Source of the DNA: Candidatus Dormiibacterota bacterium
GTDB lineage: Bacteria; Chloroflexota; Dormibacteria; Aeolococcales; Aeolococcaceae
DNA: 64,000 bases
Assembly: GCA_003162415.1 (NCBI GenBank)
Contig: PMOL01000004.1
Location: 202,474 to 266,473 of the forward strand
Reading direction: 5' to 3'
Part shown: in pieces, positions 25,601 to 33,394 of the stretch
Position numbering within the stretch: the first letter of the stretch is position 1
Layout: each line of letters begins with the position of its first letter
Notes under the pieces: model-generated
The model's database searches: none
What the model saw: the letters and a program-made list of their open reading frames with translations, nothing else
What the model was told of the DNA's origin: nothing
Made by a program: the position numbers and the translations under genes

Positions 25601-27321
25601 CGCAGCCCCGTCCCCAGAACGCGCACGTTGTGCCGCTCGAGAACCCCCGCATCATCCAGCGCCACCGCCAGGTTCAACCCCGTCTGCCCACCAAGCGTCG
25701 CCAGCAACCCATCCGGCCGCTCCGCAATCATCACCCGCTCGAGAACTTCAACGGTCAGCGGTTCCACGTACACCGCATCCGCCGACGAGTCGTCAGTCAT
25801 GATCGTCGCCGGATTGCTGTTGACCAGCACGACGCGAATCCCCTCCTCCCGAAGCGCCCGACAAGCCTGCGTCCCCGCGTAGTCAAACTCCGCCGCCTGC
25901 CCGATGATCACCGGCCCCGACCCGATCACCAGCACACACTTCGGCAGCTCCAACGCCGAGAGATCCGAAGTCGGCGAGCGTTCTGTGGACGCGGCGCCAG
26001 ACCCGTTCCCCGCGCTGGTCGCACTACCACCGGCGTCCTCGGCGAGCAGGGGGTGGGGATGCGTGGCGAGTTCGCGTAGCGGTTCGACCGAGCGCGATGC
26101 TATGTCGTTGCGCGAGGGCGAACCGCGGAGCGCTGTCTGAGCAAGCGCATCCCCACCCCCTGCTCGCCCCGCGCTGCACAACCGCAGGAATTCGTCGAAC
26201 ACACCAGCGCGATCCTGGGGACCGGGCGCACCCTCCGGGTGGTACTGCACCGAAAACGCCGGCAGCTCCCGATGTCGGAGTCCCTCAACCGACCCGTCGT
26301 TCAGGTTGCGCTCGCTGACATACCACCCCGAATGCTCAGGAAGCGACCCAGCATCGACCTGAAACTCGTGGTTCTGCGATGTGACGTACACCGCGCCGGT
26401 CTCGGCATCGCGCACCGGGTGGTTGCCCCCATGATGCCCGAACCCGAGGCGTGACGTGGAAGCGCCGGCCGCCTGTCCGAGGATCTGATGCCCGAGGCAG
26501 ATGCCGAGCATGGGCATGCGTCGTTCGAGGAGATCCCGGCACAACTGCACCGCATGAGGCAGTCGCGAAGGATCGCCGGGTCCGTTGGAGAGGACGACCC
26601 CGTGCGGATTGTGGCGCAGGACGTCCTCGATGCTGGCGTCCTGGCGCACGAGGATCACCTCGGCGCCCCGGCTGCGGAGCGCACGCACCTGGTTGAGTTT
26701 CACGCCGTAGTCGACGACCACCACGCGCGTGCCGGTCCACGCGTTCTCGCTTCCGGCGAGCATGACGCCGCGATGCAGCGTCACATCGAGGGGCTCGGAG
26801 AACGCGCGCCAGGGCTCGTCGATCGAGACCATGCCGACCAGGTCCTCGTCGCTCACGAACGGCGCCGATCGCGCCGCCTCAACCTGCTCGGCAGCCGTCA
26901 TCGCCGACGCCGCCGCGATGACGCCGCGCAGCGTGCCGTGGTCGCGAAGATGCCGCGTCAGCGCGCGAGTATCGACACCGCGGAGTCCCGGAATCCCGTT
27001 GCGGCGCAACTCCTCCTCGAGGGTGCGCTCGCCGCGCGGATGCCCGATGTCCGCGGAAAGCTCGCGCACCACCAGCGCGCGGCACTGGACACGGTCGGAT
27101 TCGGCGGTGTCGTCGCGGCAGCCGTAGTTGCCGATGAGCGGATAGGTCATCACCACCACCTGACCCGCGTAGGACGGGTCGGTGATCACCTCCTGGTACC
27201 CGGTCATGCAGGTGTTGAAGACGACCTCGCCGTTCTGGGCGTGCTCGAGGGGCGCGCCAAAAAGGACTCCCTCATACGTCGCACCCGATTCGAGGGCGAG
27301 ACGCCCGCGAAGGTCAGACAT
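22684..27321 (-). CDS. carAB: Fused carbamoyl-phosphate synthase (CarA-CarB in one chain)
   Basis: Makes carbamoyl phosphate from glutamine, bicarbonate and 2 ATP. A single 1545-residue frame holds CarA (1 to about 381; class I amidotransferase Cys275 in GICLGHQ and His in QYHPE), a low-complexity linker (about 382-458), then full CarB with both ATP-grasp halves and a C-terminal MGS-like allosteric domain. Most bacteria use two genes; fusions are known mainly in eukaryotic CAD. The linker DNA carries a perfect 23-bp inverted repeat (26041-26168). Both catalytic parts look intact. It overlaps pyrC by 8 bases and pyrK by 4. Confidence 0.95.
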   Translation of the reverse strand: MSDLRGRLALESGATYEGVLFGAPLEHAQNGEVVFNTCMTGYQEVITDPSYAGQVVVMTYPLIGNYGCRDDTAESDRVQCRALVVRELSADIGHPRGERTLEEELRRNGIPGLRGVDTRALTRHLRDHGTLRGVIAAASAMTAAEQVEAARSAPFVSDEDLVGMVSIDEPWRAFSEPLDVTLHRGVMLAGSENAWTGTRVVVVDYGVKLNQVRALRSRGAEVILVRQDASIEDVLRHNPHGVVLSNGPGDPSRLPHAVQLCRDLLERRMPMLGICLGHQILGQAAGASTSRLGFGHHGGNHPVRDAETGAVYVTSQNHEFQVDAGSLPEHSGWYVSERNLNDGSVEGLRHRELPAFSVQYHPEGAPGPQDRAGVFDEFLRLCSAGRAGGGDALAQTALRGSPSRNDIASRSVEPLRELATHPHPLLAEDAGGSATSAGNGSGAASTERSPTSDLSALELPKCVLVIGSGPVIIGQAAEFDYAGTQACRALREEGIRVVLVNSNPATIMTDDSSADAVYVEPLTVEVLERVMIAERPDGLLATLGGQTGLNLAVALDDAGVLERHNVRVLGTGLRAIRTAEDRERFKELLIEIGEPAPESATVASLAEARALRERMGLPLVVRPAFTLGGTGGGLCETEERYAETVLAGLAASPISQVLVERSVAGWREIEYEVIRDASGTCITVCNMENLDPMGVHTGDSMVVAPAQTLTDREHQQLRSAALRIINALDIQGGCNVQFALAPDSHEYHVIEVNPRVSRSSALASKATGYPIARVAAKIAAGRRLDQIPNAVTGKTCAAFEPALDYCVVKIPRWPFDKFPEADRRLGTQMKSTGEVMAIERSFEAAFSKALRSLEQPQPDPAVLHEPVLIDVANDRRAAALLEALRGGATPEELTRRSGISSWFLRRLGTIVACEERLRWNGLDDEALALAKRAGLTDARIGALTGIATEKVRERRQSAGVRPVFKCVDTCAAEFEAATPYYYSTYETEDEGPAASAPAPNTVVVLGSGPIRIGQGIEFDYCSVHAAMALRRQGVDAVMVNSNPETVSTDFDCSTRLYFEPLDEEAVAAIIEEEQASGVVVQFGGQTAVNLAEPLDRAGFTILGSSIASIDLAEDRRAFEALMRSLSIAQPQGAATTDLDEALAIADAIGFPVLVRPSYVLGGRAMEIVHSRSQLQRYLEAAMAALPAEGGRRRGAVLIDRYLFGTEVDVDAISDGETVVIPGLMEHVERAGVHSGDSMATYPARILGDDVRTLIVDATVRITRALDVRGLCNIQFAVHRGIPHVLEVNPRASRTVPFLSKVTGVPMVELATRVMRGATLAELGWSTGLVPARPLVAVKAPVFSTVKLIDVDTALGPEMKSTGEVMGIDTDLGAALEKAFVAALGKMPSKGGALCSVADVDKAEALPIVAQLSSLGFTIYATAGTAAALASAGISAVSVGKIGHGRPNVIDVIEDGRVSIVINTVSNFSTDELDFRADGGAAAAVGRTVKDGYRIRLAAEQRRIPCCTSLDTAAALVDAIGRHTSGKSVRVATVREYRDGVVQAVS
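26041..26168. repeat. Palindromic element, perfect 23-bp arms, inside the carA-carB linker
   Basis: The arms 26041-26063 and 26146-26168 are exact reverse complements (23 of 23). The 82-base spacer holds an inner 8-bp pair (26079-26086 with 26119-26126). The element is 128 bp and maps to codons about 385-428, the non-conserved linker of the fused enzyme. The G/C-rich arms resemble those of the 128-bp element at 53501-53628. It looks like a dispersed repeat or MITE-like insertion that stays in frame; a single copy here cannot prove that. Confidence 0.8.
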
Positions 27322-28657
27322 TGGTGACCTGCTCCGAGACGATCGGCACCCGCGCCGGGTCCTGATGGATGACGCGACCAGCGGCCATGGTGAGCAGGAC
27401 GGTGCCGCGCAGTTTCGCGCCGAGCAGCGGCGTGTTGCGCGAGCGCGAATGCAGTGGCGTCTGGCCGACTGTCCACTCCGTGTTCGGATCGAAGAGTGTG
27501 CACGTCGCTGATTCGCCGATCCTCAGCCGCGGCTCGGGGACACCCGACGAAGGCCCGAGAATCCGATGCGGCCCAACGGTCAAACGCTCGACGAGCGTCG
27601 CCAGCCACTCACCCCCCATCCCGCCGATGGTGATGCAGGCGGCGAGCGCGGTCTCGAGTCCGATCAAGCCCGGCGCCGCCTCATCGTAGTCGAGCGCTTT
27701 CTCTGATGCGGGGTGGGGTGCGTGGTCGGTCGCGACCGCCTCGATGAGACCTTCGCGCAGCGCCTGCACGAGCGCCACCCGGTCGCGTTCGGCGCGCAAT
27801 GGCGGGTTCATCTTGCGCAGCGATTGCGGGTCCGGCTCCTCCGCGACCGGCAGCCACATCGAGAGGTGGTGCGGCGTCACCTCGGCGCTCACCGCGAGCC
27901 CCTGGTGACGCGCGCGCCGCAGTGACGCGACCGATCCCTCTGCGGACAGATGCTGCAGATGCAGATGACCGGAGCGCGCATGTGACAGTGCGCGAATCGC
28001 CAGGTTCACGGCGCGCGTCTCGGTTTCAACTGGACGGATCGGGCTGCGTGTGACCGGGCCCTGCGTGGCGTTGGCCTGGGCGATCATCTCCTCGTCCTCG
28101 GGATGCACGAAGACTGCGCGGGAGAGATGCGCGGTTTCCGCCAGCGCGATGGCCAGCTGGCGCGGCGACACGCCGTTGCGGCCGTCGTCGCCGAGCGCGA
28201 CCGCGCCCGCCTCGATGCATTTGCGAATGTCGACCAGTTCCTCGCCCTCGAGCCCGCGGGTGAGCGCGGCGATCTGCAGGATCGAGACCGGCAGATTGCT
28301 CGCAGCGAGGCGCGCCTCGGCCACACGCTCGGGCGTGTCGATCGGTGGTGTGGTGTTGGCCATCGCGACGATGTGCGTGAACCCACCGGCCGCAGCCGCG
28401 CGAGCTCCGCTCGCCAGGGTTTCAGCCTCGCCGTCACCGGGTTGACGGAGGTGGGTGTGCAGGTCGATGAACCCGGGACAGAGCACGCACGGCTCGTCGC
28501 CCTCCGCCGGCGTCAGGTCGACCACCGGCACGCCCGCCGCCTCGATGTGGTGGTAGATGGCCAGGATCTTTCCACCATCAAGCCAGACGTCCTGTCCGGC
28601 GGCGTCCAACCGTCCGAGCGGGTCGATGACCCGCACCCCCCGCAGGATCCCGTTCAC
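27314..28657 (-). CDS. pyrC: Dihydroorotase, class I
   Basis: Cyclises carbamoyl aspartate to dihydroorotate. 447 residues, an amidohydrolase with the metal motif DLHTHLRQPG, GDDGRNG, HPEDEEM, HLQHLS and the catalytic ATDHAPH. Length and motifs fit the zinc-dependent class I enzyme of Gram-positive-type bacteria. The GTG start overlaps the pyrR stop by 4 bases. Confidence 0.95.
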   Translation of the reverse strand: MNGILRGVRVIDPLGRLDAAGQDVWLDGGKILAIYHHIEAAGVPVVDLTPAEGDEPCVLCPGFIDLHTHLRQPGDGEAETLASGARAAAAGGFTHIVAMANTTPPIDTPERVAEARLAASNLPVSILQIAALTRGLEGEELVDIRKCIEAGAVALGDDGRNGVSPRQLAIALAETAHLSRAVFVHPEDEEMIAQANATQGPVTRSPIRPVETETRAVNLAIRALSHARSGHLHLQHLSAEGSVASLRRARHQGLAVSAEVTPHHLSMWLPVAEEPDPQSLRKMNPPLRAERDRVALVQALREGLIEAVATDHAPHPASEKALDYDEAAPGLIGLETALAACITIGGMGGEWLATLVERLTVGPHRILGPSSGVPEPRLRIGESATCTLFDPNTEWTVGQTPLHSRSRNTPLLGAKLRGTVLLTMAAGRVIHQDPARVPIVSEQVTNV

Positions 28658-29229
28658 GGCAGGGTGCTCCGGCGCAGCCAGGCGCCGTCGACGCCATCCA
28701 CTTCGCGCAGGCGCACGAAGACACGGTCGCCGGACGCGGTGGGCACGTTCTTGCCGACGTAGGTGGCCCGCAGCGGCAGCTCGCGATGGCCGCGGTCGAT
28801 CAGCGCCAGCACCTCGACGGCCGCCGGGCGCCCGCAGTCCACCAGTGCGTCGAGGGCCGCACGAAGCGTGCGCCCCGTGTAGAGCACGTCGTCCACCACG
28901 ATCACCACCGCGCCATCAATGCGTGGCGGAGATCCTCCATCGACGTCGTACAGCGTTGGCTCCGGCGCCGCCGGCCTCGGTCGATCATCGCGGTGCGCGC
29001 TCGGGTCAAGGGTCGCCACCGGCAGGGCAGCGTGCCCAAGGGTGACGAGCTGATGGGCGACAGCGCGAGCCAGCGGGACACCCCGGGTCGGGATGCCCAC
29101 CAGGACAACGTTCTCCAGCGCCGGGTGTCGCTCTGCAATCTCGTGAGCGAGACGCATGGTGATGCGCTGGATTGCGCCGGCGTCGAGCAGCTGTGGGCTG
29201 TCGTCGAGCGACTGGGCGAGGCCGTTCAC
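28654..29229 (-). CDS. pyrR: PyrR: pyrimidine operon RNA-binding regulator / uracil phosphoribosyltransferase
   Basis: 191 residues from the GTG at 29229. The PRPP-binding signature VIVVDDVLYTGRTLRAALDAL and RSTLP at the end are typical of PyrR. PyrR binds a CNGNGA-loop hairpin in pyr mRNA when UMP is high; exactly such a hairpin stands in the pyrB leader (30240-30253). Many PyrR proteins also have weak uracil phosphoribosyltransferase activity. The longer upstream frame lies inside pyrB. It starts 10 bases after the pyrB stop. Confidence 0.94.
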   Translation of the reverse strand: MNGLAQSLDDSPQLLDAGAIQRITMRLAHEIAERHPALENVVLVGIPTRGVPLARAVAHQLVTLGHAALPVATLDPSAHRDDRPRPAAPEPTLYDVDGGSPPRIDGAVVIVVDDVLYTGRTLRAALDALVDCGRPAAVEVLALIDRGHRELPLRATYVGKNVPTASGDRVFVRLREVDGVDGAWLRRSTLP

Positions 29230-29239
29230 GAACCCACCG

Positions 29240-30169
29240 TCATGCGAGCAGCATCTCGAGCAGGGCCATCCTGATGGCGACGCCGTTCGCCGCCTGCCGG
29301 AAGTACGCCGCCCGTGGGTCGGCATCGACCTCGGGCGCGATCTCGTCGACCCGGGGCAGCGGATGCATCACGATCGCGGTTGCGGGGAGCTGCCGCATGA
29401 TCGCGCCGTCGATGCGGATTGCGGTGCGGGCCTGCTCGTACTCGAGCGGGTCGGTGAAGCGCTCCTTCTGGACGCGCGTCTGATACACGACATCGACATC
29501 GTCGAGCACGTCGGTGAGCTGCTCGGCGAGCCGGCATTCGACCCCGCGTGCCTCGAGCCGGGCGAGGATATCGCCACCGACCTGGATGACCGGTGGGGCC
29601 ACGAAGGTCATCCGCACCCCCGGGTAGAGCGCGAGCAGGAGCGCGAGCGACCGGGCCGTCCTGCCGAAGCGAAGATCCCCGCAGAAGGCGACCCGCACCC
29701 CCTCGACGCGGCCGAGCTCGCGCTCGATCGTGTAGAGGTCGAGGAGGGCCTGGGTCGGGTGCTCGCCGGGACCGTCCCCGGCGTTGACGACGGGCACCGA
29801 TGCGACGCTCGCCGCTCGCGCGGCCGCCCCGGCCTCGTCATGGCGCAGCACGATGAGATCGGCATATGTCGACACCATGCGCACCGTGTCCTCGAGCGTC
29901 TCCCCCTTGATCGCGCTGGAGAAGGTGCGCGCCGCCTCGGTGCCGATCACGGCGCCACCGAGACGGAGCATCGCCGATTCGAAGCTCAGGCGCGTGCGCG
30001 TGCTCGGCTCGTAGAAGAGCGTCGCCATGATGCGGTGCGCCAGGCGGTCGTCGCGAACGCCGTCGAGGGCGGTGGCGCGCCGGAAGAGGACGTCGAGCAG
30101 ATCGCGATCGAACTGCTCGGCGGTGATCACGTGGCCCAGCATCCGGTTCCGCGCAGTTGTTGCCGTCAT
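29240..30169 (-). CDS. pyrB: Aspartate carbamoyltransferase catalytic subunit
   Basis: Joins carbamoyl phosphate and aspartate. 309 residues with the carbamoyl-phosphate motif FYEPSTRTRLSFE, GDGPGEHPTQALLDLYTI and the HPLPRVDEI aspartate-site motif. No pyrI regulatory subunit follows, so it is probably an unregulated trimer or associates with PyrC. The ATG at 30169 has a Shine-Dalgarno (GGAGGG) 9 bases upstream; the frame's earlier start at 30205 would lie inside the regulatory hairpin. First gene of the operon. Confidence 0.95.
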   Translation of the reverse strand: MTATTARNRMLGHVITAEQFDRDLLDVLFRRATALDGVRDDRLAHRIMATLFYEPSTRTRLSFESAMLRLGGAVIGTEAARTFSSAIKGETLEDTVRMVSTYADLIVLRHDEAGAAARAASVASVPVVNAGDGPGEHPTQALLDLYTIERELGRVEGVRVAFCGDLRFGRTARSLALLLALYPGVRMTFVAPPVIQVGGDILARLEARGVECRLAEQLTDVLDDVDVVYQTRVQKERFTDPLEYEQARTAIRIDGAIMRQLPATAIVMHPLPRVDEIAPEVDADPRAAYFRQAANGVAIRMALLEMLLA

Positions 30170-30177
30170 GGCGCTTC

Positions 30178-30253
30178 GCCCTCCAGCCCGGACGGGTTCG
30201 GGCAAGGGCGGCCGCGCAGCGGCGCCGCAATCCCTTGCCGGTCTCTCCGGACC
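30178..30253 (-). promoter_or_regulatory. PyrR-binding hairpin and putative translational switch in the pyrB leader
   Basis: On the minus strand, GGUC-CGGAGA-GACC (30253-30240) is a 4-bp stem with a CNGNGA hexaloop, the known PyrR recognition element. Directly after it, 30239-30201 folds into a strong hairpin (GGCAAGG with CCTTGCC and an inner GCGGC/GCCGC). AAGGG at 30236-30232 can pair either with upstream CC-A-CTT (lower stem of the PyrR loop) or with CCCTT at 30208-30204; the latter can also pair with the Shine-Dalgarno GGAGGGC (30184-30178). So PyrR binding could free CCCTT to mask the ribosome site. There is no U-tract, so translational control fits better than attenuation. Confidence 0.75.
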
Positions 30254-30278
30254 TGCTTGAAGTGGATGCGTTTCGCGA

Positions 30279-30293
30279 ACTCTACCTTAGAGT
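30279..30293. promoter_or_regulatory. Divergent promoter palindrome for pyrB operon and DUF2905 gene
   Basis: ACTCTA-CCT-TAGAGT is a perfect 6-bp-arm palindrome. Read on each strand, its 3' arm is TAGAGT, a TANNNT box: 30288-30293 (+) is 6 bases before the ATG at 30300; 30284-30279 (-) would start the pyr leader near 30272. Two face-to-face -10 boxes may be mutually exclusive, or the palindrome may bind a regulator. Confidence 0.5.
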
Positions 30294-30299
30294 GTCGTC

Positions 30300-30524
30300 A
30301 TGGCACTCGGTGACGTGGGCAAGCTCCTCCTGATCGTGGGCGCGGTGATCCTGGTGATCGGCGGTGTCCTCATCCTGCTCACCCGCGCGGGCGTGACCCA
30401 GCTGCCGGGCAGCATCTCGGTGAGCAACGGGAGCTTCTCGTTCTTCTTCCCGCTGGCCTTCTGCATCGTGGTCAGCGTGGTCCTGACCGTGGTGATCAAC
30501 CTGATCCTCCGCCTTCGCCAGTAG
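30300..30524 (+). CDS. DUF2905-family small membrane protein
   Basis: 74 residues with two membrane helices (about 5-27 and 48-70) joined by a short loop with LPGS. This is the whole DUF2905 family pattern; function unknown. Its ATG is 6 bases after TAGAGT, a probable leaderless start. It is followed 11 bases later by the HhH-GPD gene. Confidence 0.88.
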   Translation: MALGDVGKLLLIVGAVILVIGGVLILLTRAGVTQLPGSISVSNGSFSFFFPLAFCIVVSVVLTVVINLILRLRQ

Positions 30525-30535
30525 CCGAGCGGGAC

Positions 30536-31456
30536 GTGTCCGAGGCGCAGAGGGAGCTGACGATCACGCCCGACGGGGCGTTCTCCCTGGCCGCCGCGGC
30601 CAGTTTCGGCTTCGGCCCCAACACGGGGCGTCCCAGGCCCGACGGGGATTCGATGTCGCTGGCGTTCGTCGCCGACGATCTGGCGCATCACGCGGCCGCC
30701 TACCTCACCCAGGACGCAGACGGCGTTCTCAACTGCCGAATCTACGGCGATGCCGAACCCGAACCGGTCGTGGCCCAGGTGCGCCGCGTGCTGTCACTCG
30801 ACCAGTCCGGCTCGGCGTGGGCAGAGGTCGGCGCCCGAGATCCAGTGATCGGCCGGCTCCAATCGGAATTGCCAGGTCTCCGTCCCGTGCTGTTTCACTC
30901 ACCGTACGAGGCCGCAGCCTGGGCGATCCTCAGCCAGCGCAGGCATCGCACCCAGGCGACCGCGGTTCGCAAACGCCTGTCCGCGGCGCACGGCCGGGTG
31001 TTCCAGCTTCCCGGCGGCGAGCGCGAAGCCTTCCCGACTCCCTCCGAGCTGCTCCAGGTCGACAGCTTTCCGAGCCTGGAGCCGCAGCGTATCGACCGCC
31101 TCCACGCGATTGCCCGGGCAGCGCTGGACGGGCAGCTTGACGCGGCCAGGCTGCTGGCCATGCCGTCGGACGCTGCGATGGCCGCACTGCTGCAGCTGCC
31201 CGGGATCGGTCCGACCTACGCCGGATTGATCCTGCTCCGCTCGACGGGCGCGACCGACGTCCTGACCCTCGGCGAACCACGCATCCCGTCCTACGTTCGC
31301 CATTTCTACGGGTTGAAGCAGCCCGCGACCCCTGCCGAGCTCGCGACCCTCGCCGAGGCCTGGCGCCCCTTCCGGACGTGGACCTGCGTGCTCATCCGCG
31401 TTGCCGGTGACCGCGACGGTCTCGCCTGGGAACCTCAGTCAGGCGGCGGCAGGTAG
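30536..31456 (+). CDS. HhH-GPD (AlkA-like) DNA glycosylase homologue lacking the catalytic Asp
   Basis: 306 residues from a GTG. The helix-hairpin-helix LPGIGPTYAGLILLRS (221-236) is clear and the protein aligns with 3-methyladenine glycosylase II. In E. coli AlkA the next segment carries catalytic Asp238 (DVFLPDD); here it reads DVLTLGE, giving Glu247 in its place, and the usual W-T after GIG is T-Y. It may be a weak or altered glycosylase, or a DNA-binding derivative. It follows DUF2905 by 11 bases and its end overlaps the convergent SixA gene by 22 bases. Confidence 0.78.
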   Translation: MSEAQRELTITPDGAFSLAAAASFGFGPNTGRPRPDGDSMSLAFVADDLAHHAAAYLTQDADGVLNCRIYGDAEPEPVVAQVRRVLSLDQSGSAWAEVGARDPVIGRLQSELPGLRPVLFHSPYEAAAWAILSQRRHRTQATAVRKRLSAAHGRVFQLPGGEREAFPTPSELLQVDSFPSLEPQRIDRLHAIARAALDGQLDAARLLAMPSDAAMAALLQLPGIGPTYAGLILLRSTGATDVLTLGEPRIPSYVRHFYGLKQPATPAELATLAEAWRPFRTWTCVLIRVAGDRDGLAWEPQSGGGR

Positions 31457-31902
31457 CGGCCTCCGACGATCCGGCCGCCCGCGATGGTGAACGCCCAGGT
31501 CGCTCCCTTGGCCCACTGCATCCCGCCGGTCATGGGCACGCGGGCGTCGGCGAGGCTGGTCACGATTGACGCCATGACATCGCCGTGGGTGCAGAGCACC
31601 GACCCGGGAGCGGACGCGAGCCGGCCCATCGCCCAGGACGGGTCGGCGCCCTCCGCAAGGCGATCGTCCTCATCGACTCGTAGCCCCACGACCTCAGCCA
31701 GGGGAGCGACCGTCTCAACGCAGCGGACGTAGGGGCTGGAAACGACGCTCCGCGTGGTGGAAGCCAGAACGCGCGCCAGCGCGGCGGCCTGGATGCGCCC
31801 CGGTTCGGTCAGTGGTCGCTCGCGATCAGGACGCGCCCAGCGCTCGCGTGACCCTGCCTTGGCATGGCGGACGAGGTAGCTGGTCGCTTCATCGCCAGGC
31901 AC
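31435..31902 (-). CDS. sixA: SixA-like histidine phosphatase
   Basis: 155 residues from the GTG at 31902. The N-terminal YLVRHAKAG carries the catalytic His of the histidine phosphatase superfamily, SSPYVRCVETV the second Arg, and CTHGDVMA the C-terminal His. SixA dephosphorylates phosphohistidine; in polyphosphate operons such proteins often accompany CHAD proteins. It overlaps the CYTH-CHAD gene by 14 bases and is the last gene of phoU-ppk-CHAD-sixA. Confidence 0.88.
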   Translation of the reverse strand: MPGDEATSYLVRHAKAGSRERWARPDRERPLTEPGRIQAAALARVLASTTRSVVSSPYVRCVETVAPLAEVVGLRVDEDDRLAEGADPSWAMGRLASAPGSVLCTHGDVMASIVTSLADARVPMTGGMQWAKGATWAFTIAGGRIVGGRYLPPPD

Positions 31903-33394
31903 GCGACCAGCCCTCCTCGACACGCTTCCACACCGCCGGCCAACCCGTTCGGGCTCGTGCTGCCGCGTCTCGCTGCTGGGCGACCAGCTCGCCGGCGGCG
32001 AAGAGCGCCGTCTCGTGAACGCGGGGCGCAGCCGATCGATCACGCAGCCACGCCTCGGCCACCACCGCGTCGTGCAACTCCCCGAGCACCTCCTGGAGGG
32101 CCGCGACCTCCCGGGCGAACTTCGCGGCGTTCTTGCCGGTTGCCGCGGCCGCCGCCTCGGCCGCGTAGCGGCAGCGCTTGGCCCTGATGCGCAGATCGTG
32201 GAGCTGCTCATCGGGAACGTCGCCCCGGGCGGCGAGGGCACCCGACTTGAGCGATCGCCACGGCTTGCGGACCAGGCCGGGGAGCACCTCGCGTGCCGAC
32301 GATGCCGACATCTCGGTGAGCACCGGCGTGCGGGCTGCCGCCACCAGGTGGTCGATCACCTCGATGTAGCGCTCGGTGTCCATGGCGTTGACGAGGTGCC
32401 GGCGCGCCGATCCGACCTGCATGCCCAGGGGCGCGACGACTGCCAGCGCCGGGCGCCGGTCAGCCGGTGGCAGCGTCCCCGCCGCGGCGCGCAGACGGTC
32501 ACGCAGGACCTCGGCATCTCGAACCCTTCCGAGCTCGCCGCCCAGCCAGCGGAGGTCGTCGCGGAGTCCCTCCGCCCAGGACTCGTCGAGGAGCGCACGG
32601 AAGGTCCGCAGGTCGCTGCGCAGCCGCCGGGTTGCCACTCGAGCCTGGTGGACGTCCTCGGGATGAACGCCCAGCCGCACACCCGGGTCATGGCGGATGA
32701 GGCGGATCACCGACGTGCTCAACGACCGGCGGACGACGTCACCCGCGGTGGCCGCACCGCCGAGGGTGACCGAGCCGATCTCCGGTGGCGGTGTGCCCAC
32801 CAGCCCGAGCGCTCTGGCGACCAGCGCGCGCGGGCGCGAAGGCTGGGCTCCGGCGGCCTGGTACCGGGTGGCGATCAGGTCGAGCAGCGGACCGCTGTCG
32901 CTGAACAGCTCGATCTCGCGGAAGCGCTGGGTGATCCGAGGGCCCGAATACACAGAGACGGTGTCGTCGACAAGGCGGGCGAGCACCGCCCCGCCGGCGT
33001 CGAGCAGCACCGTCTCAATGGTCACCGTGACCAGTCGGGCGACCAGTTCGATCGGCGCGTTGCGTGCGTAAACGCGCACGAGGTGCAGCGCCTGGTCCGG
33101 GGGGTGATCCGGCGCGCCGTCGAAGTGGAGCTCGGCGCCGTCCGGCGCGGCCATGCCTTCGCCGGTCGGCGGAAGGCGCAGCACCCAGCCCGCGTCGGCC
33201 GAGTACTCGAGCGAGACCCCCCAGCGAGCCAGGCGGAGCTCGGCGGTGTCCCAGTGCGTGGTCCGGAGCTTGCGAGCCGGTTCGGCGATCACCGCCGCGG
33301 ACCGGTCGATGCCGTCGAGCGACTCGGGCGAGAACGTTATCGGCACCTCGAGACGGAGTGCGCGTCCGAGCTCCGCCCCCTCCGGGGCGGTCAC
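31889..33394 (-). CDS. CYTH-CHAD protein (polyphosphate-associated)
   Basis: 501 residues: an N-terminal CYTH-type triphosphate tunnel domain (about 12-205) and a C-terminal CHAD helical domain (about 220-500) with paired motifs HQARVATRRLRSDLRTF and HDLRIRAKRCRYAAEA, whose His/Arg/Lys residues bind polyphosphate. The EXEXK signature of CYTH is only weakly recognisable at the start (LEVPITF), so triphosphatase activity is uncertain. The GTG start overlaps the ppk stop (GTGA), which strongly ties it to polyphosphate. Confidence 0.9.
   Translation of the reverse strand: MTAPEGAELGRALRLEVPITFSPESLDGIDRSAAVIAEPARKLRTTHWDTAELRLARWGVSLEYSADAGWVLRLPPTGEGMAAPDGAELHFDGAPDHPPDQALHLVRVYARNAPIELVARLVTVTIETVLLDAGGAVLARLVDDTVSVYSGPRITQRFREIELFSDSGPLLDLIATRYQAAGAQPSRPRALVARALGLVGTPPPEIGSVTLGGAATAGDVVRRSLSTSVIRLIRHDPGVRLGVHPEDVHQARVATRRLRSDLRTFRALLDESWAEGLRDDLRWLGGELGRVRDAEVLRDRLRAAAGTLPPADRRPALAVVAPLGMQVGSARRHLVNAMDTERYIEVIDHLVAAARTPVLTEMSASSAREVLPGLVRKPWRSLKSGALAARGDVPDEQLHDLRIRAKRCRYAAEAAAAATGKNAAKFAREVAALQEVLGELHDAVVAEAWLRDRSAAPRVHETALFAAGELVAQQRDAAARARTGWPAVWKRVEEGWSRAWR

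Noticed and set aside
27700..27740. G-rich stretch in pyrC resembling an arm of the carAB palindrome
   Set aside because: It encodes the conserved DHAPHP motif of dihydroorotase and has no inverted partner.
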